From: a virus
Length of the DNA: 33,700 bases
IMG/VR virus record: IMGVR_UViG_3300010157_000150
Span: 1-33,700 of that record
Strand: one strand, 5' to 3'
Below the pieces are notes generated by a model, which saw only the letters and a list, made by a program, of their open reading frames with translations, had not been told where the DNA came from and did not search any database. Made by a program: the position numbers and the translations under genes. Positions 1 through 9,800 of this stretch are shown piece by piece (the stretch's first letter is position 1; the number at the start of each line of letters is the position of its first letter).

Positions 1-39
1 CATATACCTAACAGGACTATCGAAATTTTAAATTTTAGT

Positions 40-57
40 GTAATTCTATGGAATTAC
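40..57 (+). promoter_or_regulatory. Leader hairpin before first virion gene
   Basis: A 7-bp perfect stem (GTAATTC / GAATTAC, loop TATG) ends one base before the GGAGG ribosome binding site (58-62) of the gene starting at 68. It may modulate access to that site or be the 3' end of a processed transcript. The upstream gene lies outside the window; one frame has a stop at 29-31, which could be its end. Confidence 0.35.
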
Positions 58-67
58 GGAGGCGGCA

Positions 68-1843
68 ATGAGCGACCCATATAGCAATGATGATGATATG
101 ACAGGTGGAGGTTCATACCTTCCATCGCTTCCTAAGTTATATCAAAATATTTTCAATAGCTTAGGATTTGCTCCTAACCCCGGTCCCGGCCCAGTTCACA
201 AAGAATTAGATATGCGGAATTATTTCCGCAAATTTGGCACTACTCCAGCGCAGACTGTTCGACCTGCTGCGGTAGCCCCTAATCTTAACCGGATACAACG
301 ATATCCTGACCATACGGGTGCGGCTCAAACCGGGTTTGGACCATATGGAAGAATGCCGCCAAATAATGAAAATTATGGCAATGGATTAGATTATTCTGGT
401 TACTCTCCTACAAATGCAGTAAAAATTAATAGGAATATTAACCAAACGTATGGTTCAAGAGGTTACGGCGCTGGCCTTTATGCGTCTTCCCAACAATACC
501 CAGATCAGCAAATATTTTCTGACCAGCCCAGCGTAGGCGATAGGTCATCGATGCCTGTTTACCCGCAGCGTCAGTCCAGCCCACCAATGTATACGCCGCC
601 AGAGGCAAATGTGCCTATGCCGTCTTTTATGACAAACAGGGCATCGCAACAAGTTACTGACCCATTGCAGCGCACAATGCTTGGTTTAGATGATGACGGA
701 ACGCAAACAACACAGCCATCCGGCGGTTCGCAGCTTGCTGATCCACGGGCTGTAAGGGCATTAGACCCGTCTGCACGTCCTTATCCCCCGCGTCCGGATG
801 AGGGTGGCGGCTCCGACAACGCTCCCTTAATTACCAGTGGCATGATTCCATCCACGGGTCGGGCGCATATGACCTCGCCTATTATCCCCAAAGATGCCGC
901 CGCATCTAAGGGCCGCGCCCACATGTCGGCACAATCTCAAAGCCAACCTGATTTACCCGCATCTAAAGAAGCTGGTGATACGGGTGAATTTCTTAACAAT
1001 GATCCCAACGATATGCGTCCGGGGTCTTTGGGCGAAGCCCGTAAATTGTTTCCGGGTCGCCCACTCCAACAGGCTATTTACTATACTGAACCATCTCATG
1101 GAAGAGAAGGTGGCGGATCAATGCGCCGCATTGGCGTAGGCGCGGATACGTCCAACCTAAATCCAGATTATGTTGCACGTATTTGGGAACCTGCTGACAT
1201 GTCTGGCGGGGAAAGATTTATTCGGGGTGCATATGAGACACCGGGCAAAAACCCACTTACATACACGCCTGAAATGGCTTCTGGCGGAGCGGCTGGACAG
1301 GCTGATAAAATTGCCCGTGAAAAGGCGACCCCTTGCCATGTTGGTCCTATTACTATGGCAGTTGGCGGGCGTACTGATCATATTCCTATGAACGTGCTTG
1401 AAGGTTCATATGTGTTACCAGCCGATATTGTTTCCGGATTGGGCGAAGGCAATACGCTTGCTGGCACTAAGTTGATCAACAATATGTTTAGCAGTGGTCC
1501 ATTTGGTGTAAGTGCAAAAGCCCCTAAATTTGCACAAGTTTCTCAGCCAAGTTTGGGTCAGTACGGCTCTATGCAAAAAATGTTTGGAAGCAGTCAAAAT
1601 TTAGGGCAAATCAACGCGCCGCAAAAGGCGGCTGCTGATGGTGGTCCAGTTTTATCTGGAAAATACCGTCCAGTTCCTATTGTCGCTGCTGGCGGCGAAT
1701 ACGTCATTCACCCTGATGTCGTTAAAAAATTAGGTAATGGCAATATGGATAGGGGCCACGATTATCTGGACAATTTCGTAAAAGGCGTCCGTAAGCATCT
1801 TGTTAAAACTCTTAGCAAGTTGCCCGGACCAAGGAGAGATTGA
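68..1843 (+). CDS. Virion-associated protein with duplicated GEYV-type motif
   Basis: This 591-residue protein has a long Pro/Gly/Ser/Gln-rich, low-complexity N-terminal two thirds and two related C-terminal segments. The first, around residues 430-475, reads GGRTDHIPMNVLEGSYVLPA followed by DIVSGLGEG. The second, around 527-591, has GGEYVIHPDVVKKLGNG and ends in LSKLPGPRRD. This motif pair is familiar from structural-module proteins of podo- and siphovirus-like phages of Proteobacteria, where it is usually annotated as hypothetical. A GGAGG site 5 nt before ATG supports the start. The stop overlaps the next start (TGATG), so the two genes are probably translationally coupled. No enzymatic motif is visible; a role in the virion or tail is inferred from position and the shared motif only. 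Confidence 0.75.
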   Translation: MSDPYSNDDDMTGGGSYLPSLPKLYQNIFNSLGFAPNPGPGPVHKELDMRNYFRKFGTTPAQTVRPAAVAPNLNRIQRYPDHTGAAQTGFGPYGRMPPNNENYGNGLDYSGYSPTNAVKINRNINQTYGSRGYGAGLYASSQQYPDQQIFSDQPSVGDRSSMPVYPQRQSSPPMYTPPEANVPMPSFMTNRASQQVTDPLQRTMLGLDDDGTQTTQPSGGSQLADPRAVRALDPSARPYPPRPDEGGGSDNAPLITSGMIPSTGRAHMTSPIIPKDAAASKGRAHMSAQSQSQPDLPASKEAGDTGEFLNNDPNDMRPGSLGEARKLFPGRPLQQAIYYTEPSHGREGGGSMRRIGVGADTSNLNPDYVARIWEPADMSGGERFIRGAYETPGKNPLTYTPEMASGGAAGQADKIAREKATPCHVGPITMAVGGRTDHIPMNVLEGSYVLPADIVSGLGEGNTLAGTKLINNMFSSGPFGVSAKAPKFAQVSQPSLGQYGSMQKMFGSSQNLGQINAPQKAAADGGPVLSGKYRPVPIVAAGGEYVIHPDVVKKLGNGNMDRGHDYLDNFVKGVRKHLVKTLSKLPGPRRD

Positions 1844-2316
1844 TGGATTATCCGGTCAGATTAGCCACTGTTGAAGATGCTGATAACATAATGATTCTTC
1901 TTGCTTTGATGCACGAAGAAAATGGTCTATTTGAAATGGACTATGATGCCGTTAGAGACATGGTAACCAACGTATTAAGTGGCAAAAATGGCATCATTGG
2001 CGTTATCGACGGCGAAGAGGGTTTAGAGGCGGCTGTTTGTCTTGTTATCGACAAACTTTGGTACGCTAAAACTTGGTGTTTAAACGACGTTTTTAACTTT
2101 GTCGCACCTAAATATCGTCGTTCTACAAGGGCAAAATCATTAATTTCTTTTGCCAAAAACTATTCTGATCAAGTGGGTATTCCCCTTTTGATGGGTATTG
2201 TTTCCAACGTTCGGACAGAAGCAAAAATCAAACTGTTGGAACGTCAAATGAGTAAAGCTGGCGCGTTCTTCATTTACAATCATGTGAATGAAAAACCTGA
2301 TAACCATGTACAGTAG
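1843..2316 (+). CDS. GNAT-like acetyltransferase
   Basis: The 157-residue protein opens with the GNAT pattern VRLATVEDADNIMILLALMH (strand 1, helix 1). It continues with a central strand containing IIGVIDGEEGLEAAVCLVID, then FVAPKYRRSTRAKSLISFAK, which fits the acetyl-CoA binding loop and following helix with an R/K-rich version of the usual Q/RxxGxG/A. The start is taken as ATG at 1843, which shares its A with the TGA of the preceding gene and lies just after AAGGAGAG; an in-frame TTG at 1840 has no better support. GNAT genes inside virion modules are common in phages and the acceptor is generally unknown, perhaps a virion or host protein. Family call moderately firm; substrate unknown. Confidence 0.7.
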   Translation: MDYPVRLATVEDADNIMILLALMHEENGLFEMDYDAVRDMVTNVLSGKNGIIGVIDGEEGLEAAVCLVIDKLWYAKTWCLNDVFNFVAPKYRRSTRAKSLISFAKNYSDQVGIPLLMGIVSNVRTEAKIKLLERQMSKAGAFFIYNHVNEKPDNHVQ

Positions 2317-2326
2317 GATTTAGGCT

Positions 2327-5300
2327 ATGGGCTCATTATGCCAAGGATTATTTGGTTCACAGGCTTCGACGACGTATCAGCCGCCAGAGGCTGTAAAGAA
2401 CGCCGTAACGGACATTCTTGGCCGCGCAGCAACGCAGTCTAATCAACCATACCCGCAATATACCCCAGACACTGCGGCACAGTACTCTAATTACAATGCA
2501 GGGTTGCTTGCCCCTATGACGCCTAATCAGGCTCAGGCAGGTCAATCTATCGCTGGTTTGCGGGGCTATACGGCTCCTAATTTTGGAGCAGCAACTAATT
2601 TAGTAGGCGCTGCGGCCAGCCCATTACAAATGCAGCAGTTTTCGCAGGGCGCTGTCAATCAATACATGAATCCATATCTTAATGATGTGGTGGGTTCAGC
2701 AGTTGCCAACATCAACCAAACCAATGCCCAACAACAGCAACAAGTGTTGGGCAATGCAATCCAACGGGGCGCATTTGGTGGCGACCGTGCTGGTATTGCA
2801 CAGGCTGAATTGGCCCGCCAACAGGGCTTGGCAAACAATGCAACGATTGCCAACCTTCTTGGTCAGGGTTACAACCAAGCACAACAGCAGTTCAATCAGC
2901 AACAGCAAACGGACCTTGCTACTCAGTTGCAGAATCGCAATTTGATGACCAATGCAGGTCTCAACCTTGCAAACCTTGGCACACAGGGTCAGCAAGCCGC
3001 CCTGCAACAAGCTAACGCTCAGTACGGATACGGTACGGCAGAACAGCAGCAACAACAGGCTGGTCTATCGACTGCTTATCAGCAGTATATGAACCAACAG
3101 GCATTCCCTTACCAACAACTCAGCTACTACGCTGGCTTGGCATCAGGTGCTGCTCCTGCAATGGGCGGGACGACAACTGGCTATTCACCTACTGTCAGCA
3201 ATGCTGGCGGCCTTTTAGGTGGTCTGTCCATACTTGGTGGGCTTTCCAACCCCGGAGCGGTTTCCGCTTCTAATCCATATTCTGCGGCATCGGCTGGCAT
3301 TGGTGCGCTTACTTCCGGTTTTGGAAGTCTCTTTGGCTTAAAAGATGGTGGACGTGTTGAACGGGCGTCTGGTGGCCGTACTGGTTATGCAGATGCGGGT
3401 GCAGTTCCCGTAAGCCCCGTAACTCAAGCATATAATGATTACAATAATGCAGTCGCTGCGGGCGCTCCGTATGATGTTCTGCAACAATTGTATCGTAGAT
3501 ATCAGCAGTCATTTCAAGGTGCTACCCCTCCTTGGGAAAAGACAGCAGCCACGGCCAATGCTCCGGCAGCCGCTAAGGTAAATGCCCCAGTAGCGGACGC
3601 TTCTGGAGTAGTAGGAACACCGGGTGGTGGTGGCGGCGGCGAAGGAAATGCCGCAATTACGGCTCGTAATGCTGATTATTCTCCAGACTTTACGAGCAGC
3701 AATGGTCCCGTTGGTGGCGGTGGTTACGGCCCATATGACGCTGGTGGCGGACCGGGCAATACATTTAATTCAGGAGCAATACCCGGCGGTGGTATAATTG
3801 GCGGTATTTTAGGTGGATTGTTTGGTGGCCCCCTTGGCGCTTTAGCTGGTTCCGCATTAGGAAATTACAATCCAAATGAAAAAAACGTAAATACAACCCC
3901 ATATGATCCAAATTATACAGGCGTTGTATCTTCAATGAGTTCTGACCCGGCTGCATCTGGCGTAAGTGGTGCAAGAACAATTGGCATTGAAAATCCAGAC
4001 AGACCAATTGACGAACGTGCAGGATTTTATGGCACACCAACGGATAACGGCGCAGACCTTCCCGCTGCTAAAACGGCAGGTGAAGGATATGGCGGTTTTA
4101 TGCCATCAGGTTCAGTAGGTTCCCGTTCAACAGGATTTACAGGAGATTATGCAAAAATAGCACATGATCTTGAAGTGCAATATAGTTTGCCGGAAGGGAC
4201 GTTGGCTGGAATTGCAAATGTTGAAACTGGCGGAACATATAATCCAAACATTTCTAACCCATCGGGAACTTCTAAAGGGTTAATGCAATTTCAAGACCCG
4301 ACTGCTCAAAAATATGGTTTGCAAAATCCATTTGATCCAATTGCGGCGTTAACTTCTGCTGCTCAATATTCCGCAGATATTGCAAATGCTCAAGGCAATA
4401 AGGCAACCGTTGGAAGTATTGGTCTTGCTTATAATCAAGGTTTAGGTGGATTTAACGCATTGAAAAATGCCGATCCAAATGCTTTGGCCGTTGATGTTCT
4501 TGGTCGGAATTTTACAAGCAACCGATTTGGCTTGCCAATGGATGCTACTGTTTCCGATTATATGAATGCGGCGCAAAACGCTTATTCAAAGGGCGCTATT
4601 CCAACTCCCTCTCAAACTTTTGATCCAGCTAATCCGCCTTCGCCTCCTTCTAACCCTGAATACTCCAAAGGGTTGGCTGACATACAAGGTGCAAGTGGCG
4701 TTCCGGGGGTCGCCGGAATGGCTCCTGACGGCAAGGGTCTGGGCAATGCAGGTTATAGTCTTGGCCTTCCTGACGCGGGAGCTGCCCCTGCACGGGATAC
4801 GTCAAGTGATCGCGCCAATATTTATAGCGAACCAGCGGGTCCGCCAGCGCCTGATAATTCTGACAATTCAAATGATCAAGGTGGCTTTGGTGATGCAAGA
4901 ACCAATGACTCCAGTTCTTCAGAAAAACGTGGTGGTCGTATTAAGCCGCATCATTATGCTGCTGGCGGGTATGAGCCATTTCATATGCAATATGGGATGC
5001 CAACTGAAACGGACATTGAACAACAAGCACAGGACTATTCTGGTTCCGGCGCTGGCGTTCTTGGTCCACAACTCCAAGCTTTGGCGGCAAAGGGCGTTCT
5101 TCCTTCAGCTAAGGGCGGTCGTATCCATGCTCAAACAGGCACTGGCATATCTGTTGATGAAGCGCCTGTTGTTCATAGCTGGGATGAACCAGACGACAAT
5201 GCACAGGTTTCAAAAAATAAACCAACAACCACAGCACCTGTTGTTGAAAGCAGATTCAAAACTCCCTTGCAGCAGTTAGGCAGCACTATTTCAAGCGCAG

Positions 5301-6895
5301 TAAAAAGCGCAGATGAATATATTGCACCAAAGGCAGAAGCGGTGGTTAAAGCTGCCACAGAACCACAATATGTTGCTGATCCAAATTACGTTGCCCCAAA
5401 GTATCGTTCTATGGAAAATGCTGGACCGTATGATGCCGCCCCAACACAGGCGGCAGAATTAAGGAAGGCATCGGGAACGTATACCAAGCCATACGAAAAA
5501 ACTCAGCCAATTGATCCCACCAAATCATTTGCTGTGGATCAAGGCGCAGGTAATGTTGCTGATGAAGGTCAAGAGGCCGCACCAGCCGCATCGGCAGCAC
5601 CTGTTGCGCGGCAACGTGATGTCGCTCCCGGCATTAAAGAATGGTACAACGCGCCGCCTCCTGTTGATATGCGCCAGATGGCTGCATTAAATTTTGGGGC
5701 TAACTTGCTTGCTGGTGGTGATTTTGGTTCTAACCTTGCCCGTGCAGGGCATGATTACGCCAATACAATCCTTGCACAGCAAGATCAGCAACGTGCCACG
5801 ATGCGGAATGAATCTGAGTCTGCGCTTCACCGGTCGCAGGGCATTGAAGCTGGTGCAAGAACGGCCAAAGAACGCATTCAGCCAATGGGCCTTGGGTATT
5901 CTATTGTTTCTGGCACAGGCACTCCGGACGACCCAATCATTCTTACTGGCATTCAAGGCGCAGATGGTCAGGCTGGCGGGACAAACGTTCAAGGCGGCGC
6001 AGGTGGTGTTGGCGGGAAAACCGCACAGATTGTAATGAAACAGCCGTATAACGGCGAAACTTATGTGCCTGACTTCTCCGACAATCCACAGGCGCAACAA
6101 ACCGCTGCTGCTAATATAACGATGCTTGCCCATCAGGCAAAGGCAGCTATGCCTATGCAAACTGAGTTGGCGAAAAAGAATTATGAATTATCTCAAGCGG
6201 AAGTTCAGGCGGCAAGACAAGATGCCCGTGCTGCTGCGGATAACATCGTTCCTTATTCGGAAGTTATGGACGCCATCCATGCCATGCCACAAGGCGGGCC
6301 TCTTTCTCCGGGCTTGACTGGTAAGGCCCGTTACACCGCAATTGCAGGTCTTAACGAAGCTGCAAGAACGGTTGGTATTGATCTTGGGTTGACCGATACA
6401 ATGTCTGCTGCGGAAATTATGAACAAGTTCGCAACTGCCGCCGCAAACCAAACATCGGAAAGCCGTGCAGCTAAGTGGCTTGAAACAACCGCCGCTTCGT
6501 TGCCTAGCATTGGCTTGAATCTTCCAACGATGCAGAAGCTGGCAGCTAACCAATTTACCGCAGCGCATACGAAACAAATGTATGCCAATACGGTTGCTAA
6601 ATTGGCGGCAGAGTCTGATGGTCAAGACCGCGACATGACGGGTCATTTCTATGCAGTTAACCCACGTCAGAACCAAGTCAAACTTCAAAACGCTATCTAC
6701 AAGCTGATGAATGCCCATCAGAAGGAAGGTGGTAAAGCAGAAGGCGCTTGGATAAAGAATCCAGAAACTGGCCGTTATGAAACGCCAATTTCTATGTTCC
6801 AACACGGTCAATTAACAGCAGAGCAGTTTGACAAAATATCGTATGATTTGACTGGTATGAAGAATATGTCTTCGGTCTTTGGCGCTGGACAATAA
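2327..6895 (+). CDS. Giant internal virion protein with transglycosylase (SLT) domain
   Basis: A 1522-residue protein. Residues about 110-270 are Gln/Asn/Ala-rich and probably coiled coil. About 335-355 carries KDGGRVERASGGR, and about 430-520 is Gly-rich. Residues about 605-735 form a lysozyme-like lytic transglycosylase domain: LAGIANVETGG with the likely catalytic Glu near 633, SKGLMQFQDPTAQKYG, and GLAYNQG. Further GGR motifs (KRGGRIKPHH, AKGGRIHAQTG) lie near 870 and 930, and the C-terminal 400 residues are helical. The domain would open peptidoglycan locally during DNA entry, as known for virion-associated transglycosylases such as T7 gp16. Start is ATG at 2327, 10 nt after the GNAT stop, with only a weak AGGA upstream. 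The next ATG follows the stop by one base. SLT call firm; ejection-protein role inferred. Confidence 0.8.
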   Translation: MGSLCQGLFGSQASTTYQPPEAVKNAVTDILGRAATQSNQPYPQYTPDTAAQYSNYNAGLLAPMTPNQAQAGQSIAGLRGYTAPNFGAATNLVGAAASPLQMQQFSQGAVNQYMNPYLNDVVGSAVANINQTNAQQQQQVLGNAIQRGAFGGDRAGIAQAELARQQGLANNATIANLLGQGYNQAQQQFNQQQQTDLATQLQNRNLMTNAGLNLANLGTQGQQAALQQANAQYGYGTAEQQQQQAGLSTAYQQYMNQQAFPYQQLSYYAGLASGAAPAMGGTTTGYSPTVSNAGGLLGGLSILGGLSNPGAVSASNPYSAASAGIGALTSGFGSLFGLKDGGRVERASGGRTGYADAGAVPVSPVTQAYNDYNNAVAAGAPYDVLQQLYRRYQQSFQGATPPWEKTAATANAPAAAKVNAPVADASGVVGTPGGGGGGEGNAAITARNADYSPDFTSSNGPVGGGGYGPYDAGGGPGNTFNSGAIPGGGIIGGILGGLFGGPLGALAGSALGNYNPNEKNVNTTPYDPNYTGVVSSMSSDPAASGVSGARTIGIENPDRPIDERAGFYGTPTDNGADLPAAKTAGEGYGGFMPSGSVGSRSTGFTGDYAKIAHDLEVQYSLPEGTLAGIANVETGGTYNPNISNPSGTSKGLMQFQDPTAQKYGLQNPFDPIAALTSAAQYSADIANAQGNKATVGSIGLAYNQGLGGFNALKNADPNALAVDVLGRNFTSNRFGLPMDATVSDYMNAAQNAYSKGAIPTPSQTFDPANPPSPPSNPEYSKGLADIQGASGVPGVAGMAPDGKGLGNAGYSLGLPDAGAAPARDTSSDRANIYSEPAGPPAPDNSDNSNDQGGFGDARTNDSSSSEKRGGRIKPHHYAAGGYEPFHMQYGMPTETDIEQQAQDYSGSGAGVLGPQLQALAAKGVLPSAKGGRIHAQTGTGISVDEAPVVHSWDEPDDNAQVSKNKPTTTAPVVESRFKTPLQQLGSTISSAVKSADEYIAPKAEAVVKAATEPQYVADPNYVAPKYRSMENAGPYDAAPTQAAELRKASGTYTKPYEKTQPIDPTKSFAVDQGAGNVADEGQEAAPAASAAPVARQRDVAPGIKEWYNAPPPVDMRQMAALNFGANLLAGGDFGSNLARAGHDYANTILAQQDQQRATMRNESESALHRSQGIEAGARTAKERIQPMGLGYSIVSGTGTPDDPIILTGIQGADGQAGGTNVQGGAGGVGGKTAQIVMKQPYNGETYVPDFSDNPQAQQTAAANITMLAHQAKAAMPMQTELAKKNYELSQAEVQAARQDARAAADNIVPYSEVMDAIHAMPQGGPLSPGLTGKARYTAIAGLNEAARTVGIDLGLTDTMSAAEIMNKFATAAANQTSESRAAKWLETTAASLPSIGLNLPTMQKLAANQFTAAHTKQMYANTVAKLAAESDGQDRDMTGHFYAVNPRQNQVKLQNAIYKLMNAHQKEGGKAEGAWIKNPETGRYETPISMFQHGQLTAEQFDKISYDLTGMKNMSSVFGAGQ

Positions 6896-6896
6896 A

Positions 6897-9800
6897 ATGG
6901 ATAATCAAGATTTATTGGGTTCTTTTTCATTAGACAGCCACGTAGCCCCACAAGGTAAAGCGCCTTCTGGGGGCGCTGGTGCTGCGCCAGAAAAAGCTTC
7001 TGATAATATTGTAAATTCATTTTCTTTAGATGAGCCGTCTGGCGTTACTTCTCAAAGAGAAGAGAAAGAACGGGCGTCAAAAACCAAACAATACAAAGAT
7101 ACGACTGCATCCGACGTTGCAAAAGGACTTGGCGCTGGTGTTGAATTGGGCGCTGCTCAAATTCTTGGTTTGCCCGGCGATATTGCCCGTGCTGGACGTT
7201 ACTTAAAAGAAGAAGGCACATATTACGGCAAGAAGGCGTTAGAGAATTACGGCTATCTGCCGGAAGGAACCGCTGACGAAGACTGGAAAGCTGTAGAAGA
7301 GGCCCGCCAATCTCCTAACCGTGGTTGGGTTGGCCCATTGCCTAGCAGTGAAGTAACGGAAGCTGCCGCCAAGAAGTATTTGCCGGGGGCTAGTTATGAG
7401 CCTGAAAGCCGTGGTGGCGCGTATGCACACACCATTGGTGAATTTGTCCCGACTATCCTTGGCGGCGAAGGTTCCGCTATTAAGAAACTTGGTACGGCGG
7501 CTATCGCTGGTGCAGGTTCTGAAGCTGCGGGACAAGCTACGGAGGGTACACCATACGAAGGCATCGCCCGCATAGGTGGCGCTTTGGTTTCGCCGTTTGC
7601 CGCAGAGAAAACGCTTTCCCGCCCATTAGGTTCCGTTGGCTCCGCAATGGGTGTTGGCGATGAGGCTCTTAGTTCTGTTGGCTTGACATCCAGCAATATG
7701 GCGGCAAGACAAAAACTTGTCGATGAAGCTGCACGGTTGCAGAAAATTGGTGCGCTATCCGGTTTGTCAGAATCCGACATTCGTTCGGTTATATCCGACG
7801 AGGCTGCACGGGGCGTTTCTCCAGAAAATTCCGTCATTCATCAGTGGTCTGCAATTTCCAATTCGCCTACTGATATTGTCAATCGGTTTGTTAAAAACTC
7901 CCTTCAAAACTCCAAGGTCCGCCAAGGCGTTGAAGAAATGTATGCTAATGCCAACCGTTCCGCTGACATGGCGGATGTGGCTGCGGGCAGCATGTTTAAT
8001 GATATGCATGAAGAGGCCACCGTTAATGCTTTAAACGCTCAACGGCGTTCTCATGGCCTTCCTGACAATATTACAGAGGCCCCCGCTCCGGAACAAATTC
8101 GCAGAACCGCAGAGGAAGTTAAACAGGGCGCTTGGGAACGTGAAGTTCAACCAGTTTTTAATAAGCATGAAGTGGTTGATAGCCCTACGCTATCGGCCAT
8201 GCTGCCTATTGTTAAACCAGAAATGGTTGAAGTTACCAAAAACGATTATAATCGTTTGCGTATGGCCCGTGGTGAAAACCCATTCCAATTCCTTACCAAG
8301 GACCAAAACAATAAATACCAGACGCAGGGGTTCAACCATCCTACGGGCATGACTAACGGCGCTCCGCTGGAATACTGGGACATGCTTGCCAATAACTTGC
8401 AAGCGTCTCAAAACGTGGCGGATAATCTTATCGGTAAACAAATGCGCGAAGGTGTTGAGCAGTATTTTACTGCTAAAGGCCTTCCCCATGAGTTGAATAC
8501 TGCAAAACAATCGTTCCGCAGTGTCCGTGGTGAAACCAACGCATTGGACGCTGGTATGCGGTTCGTAACGGATGGCGCATATCAAACGAATCCAGCAAAA
8601 CGGTCTGCCTTCCTAAACCGTTGGAACAAAATGAATGACGTTGAAAAAGGCCTGTATCAGGCTGGCGTCATGCAACAGGCGTTTTCGACAATTGCTCAGG
8701 GCAGCAAGGGATTTGTCAATTGGAAGGGCGTATTGCAGAACCGCGACAACCGCCAATTGCTTCAAGAAATCCTTAACTTCCGCCCACAGGGCGCACCTGT
8801 TAAAGCTGGATCAAGCAATTTTGATAAATTCAATAGCGCATTGAATGTTGCAAATGCATTTAAGAGGGAAAATGCAAGCCACGTTCTTGCTTCTACCCCA
8901 GAGGTTAGGACATTCCTTGGCCGCATATTGTCGACGGGTGATCGTAGTCCGTTGGATATTGCTTTGCATGCCGCGTACCGCGGCGCGTTCAGCCCTGATC
9001 TAGGTTACATTACCTTGCTAAGTGGCGGCTTGGGTTACCTTCGTCAGGTACAAGCTGACCGCCAAGCATTACGCATGTTGCAAATGTTCAACAGCAAGAA
9101 CCCTAATGACGCAATTCAGCTTGCACGGGACATTGCTGCATCTAAGGGTCATCAGACAAGCTGGCAGAAGGTTCAGTCTTTGTTAGACTTCACCAATAAG
9201 TCTACCATTAATTTCTACCGCCGTGCTGCCATTGCCGCCAATAGCCAGCAGCCTCAACAGCGCAAAGAAGGTGGCCGCGTAGGTTACGGTCCCGGCGGCG
9301 AGGTTGATAGTCCTGATGACGCCCCGCAGTTCCCTAACCGTAAGGTTAATGAATTAGGTTTCTATAGCCGTGCTGGTGAAGCGCTTCGTGGTTTTCCCAA
9401 TCAGGAAAAACAACAGGACATTGCAAAGATAATAAAAACGCTTTACGAAAGGCATGACGTCCATCCGGATGAGATGCGTTACACTGGCATTACAACGCCG
9501 GAAAGCAATCCCAAGAATATTCAATTATCCGATACGTTTGGCGGCATGGGTGAAATGTCCCCGGCTGATTTGGCTCAACACATAGAAAGCCAACAACCAA
9601 AAATGTATCGGAAACGTATGGGAACGCCACAATACTCAACCCTTTCCATTGATAATCCACATCTGTCGGATTACACAGAAGACGTGTACCATTTCCCAGA
9701 AAGGAAAATAGATAAGTCTTTAGAATGGCAAGCTGATCCTACAAAATGGACTGTTCACCGTGATGAACATGACAATGCAAATGTTCACGACGAAAATAAT

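Noticed and set aside
4566-5279. 237-codon plus-strand frame in a second frame of the same gene
   Set aside because: Leu/Arg/Gln-rich composition typical of a shifted frame of a Gly/Ala/Pro-rich gene; no start signal; the main frame is continuous through it.
6188-6811. 207-codon minus-strand open frame inside the transglycosylase gene
   Set aside because: It lies antisense to a well-supported gene, is rich in Cys/Arg/His/Trp as expected for a reverse-complement shadow, has no ribosome site and no recognisable domain.
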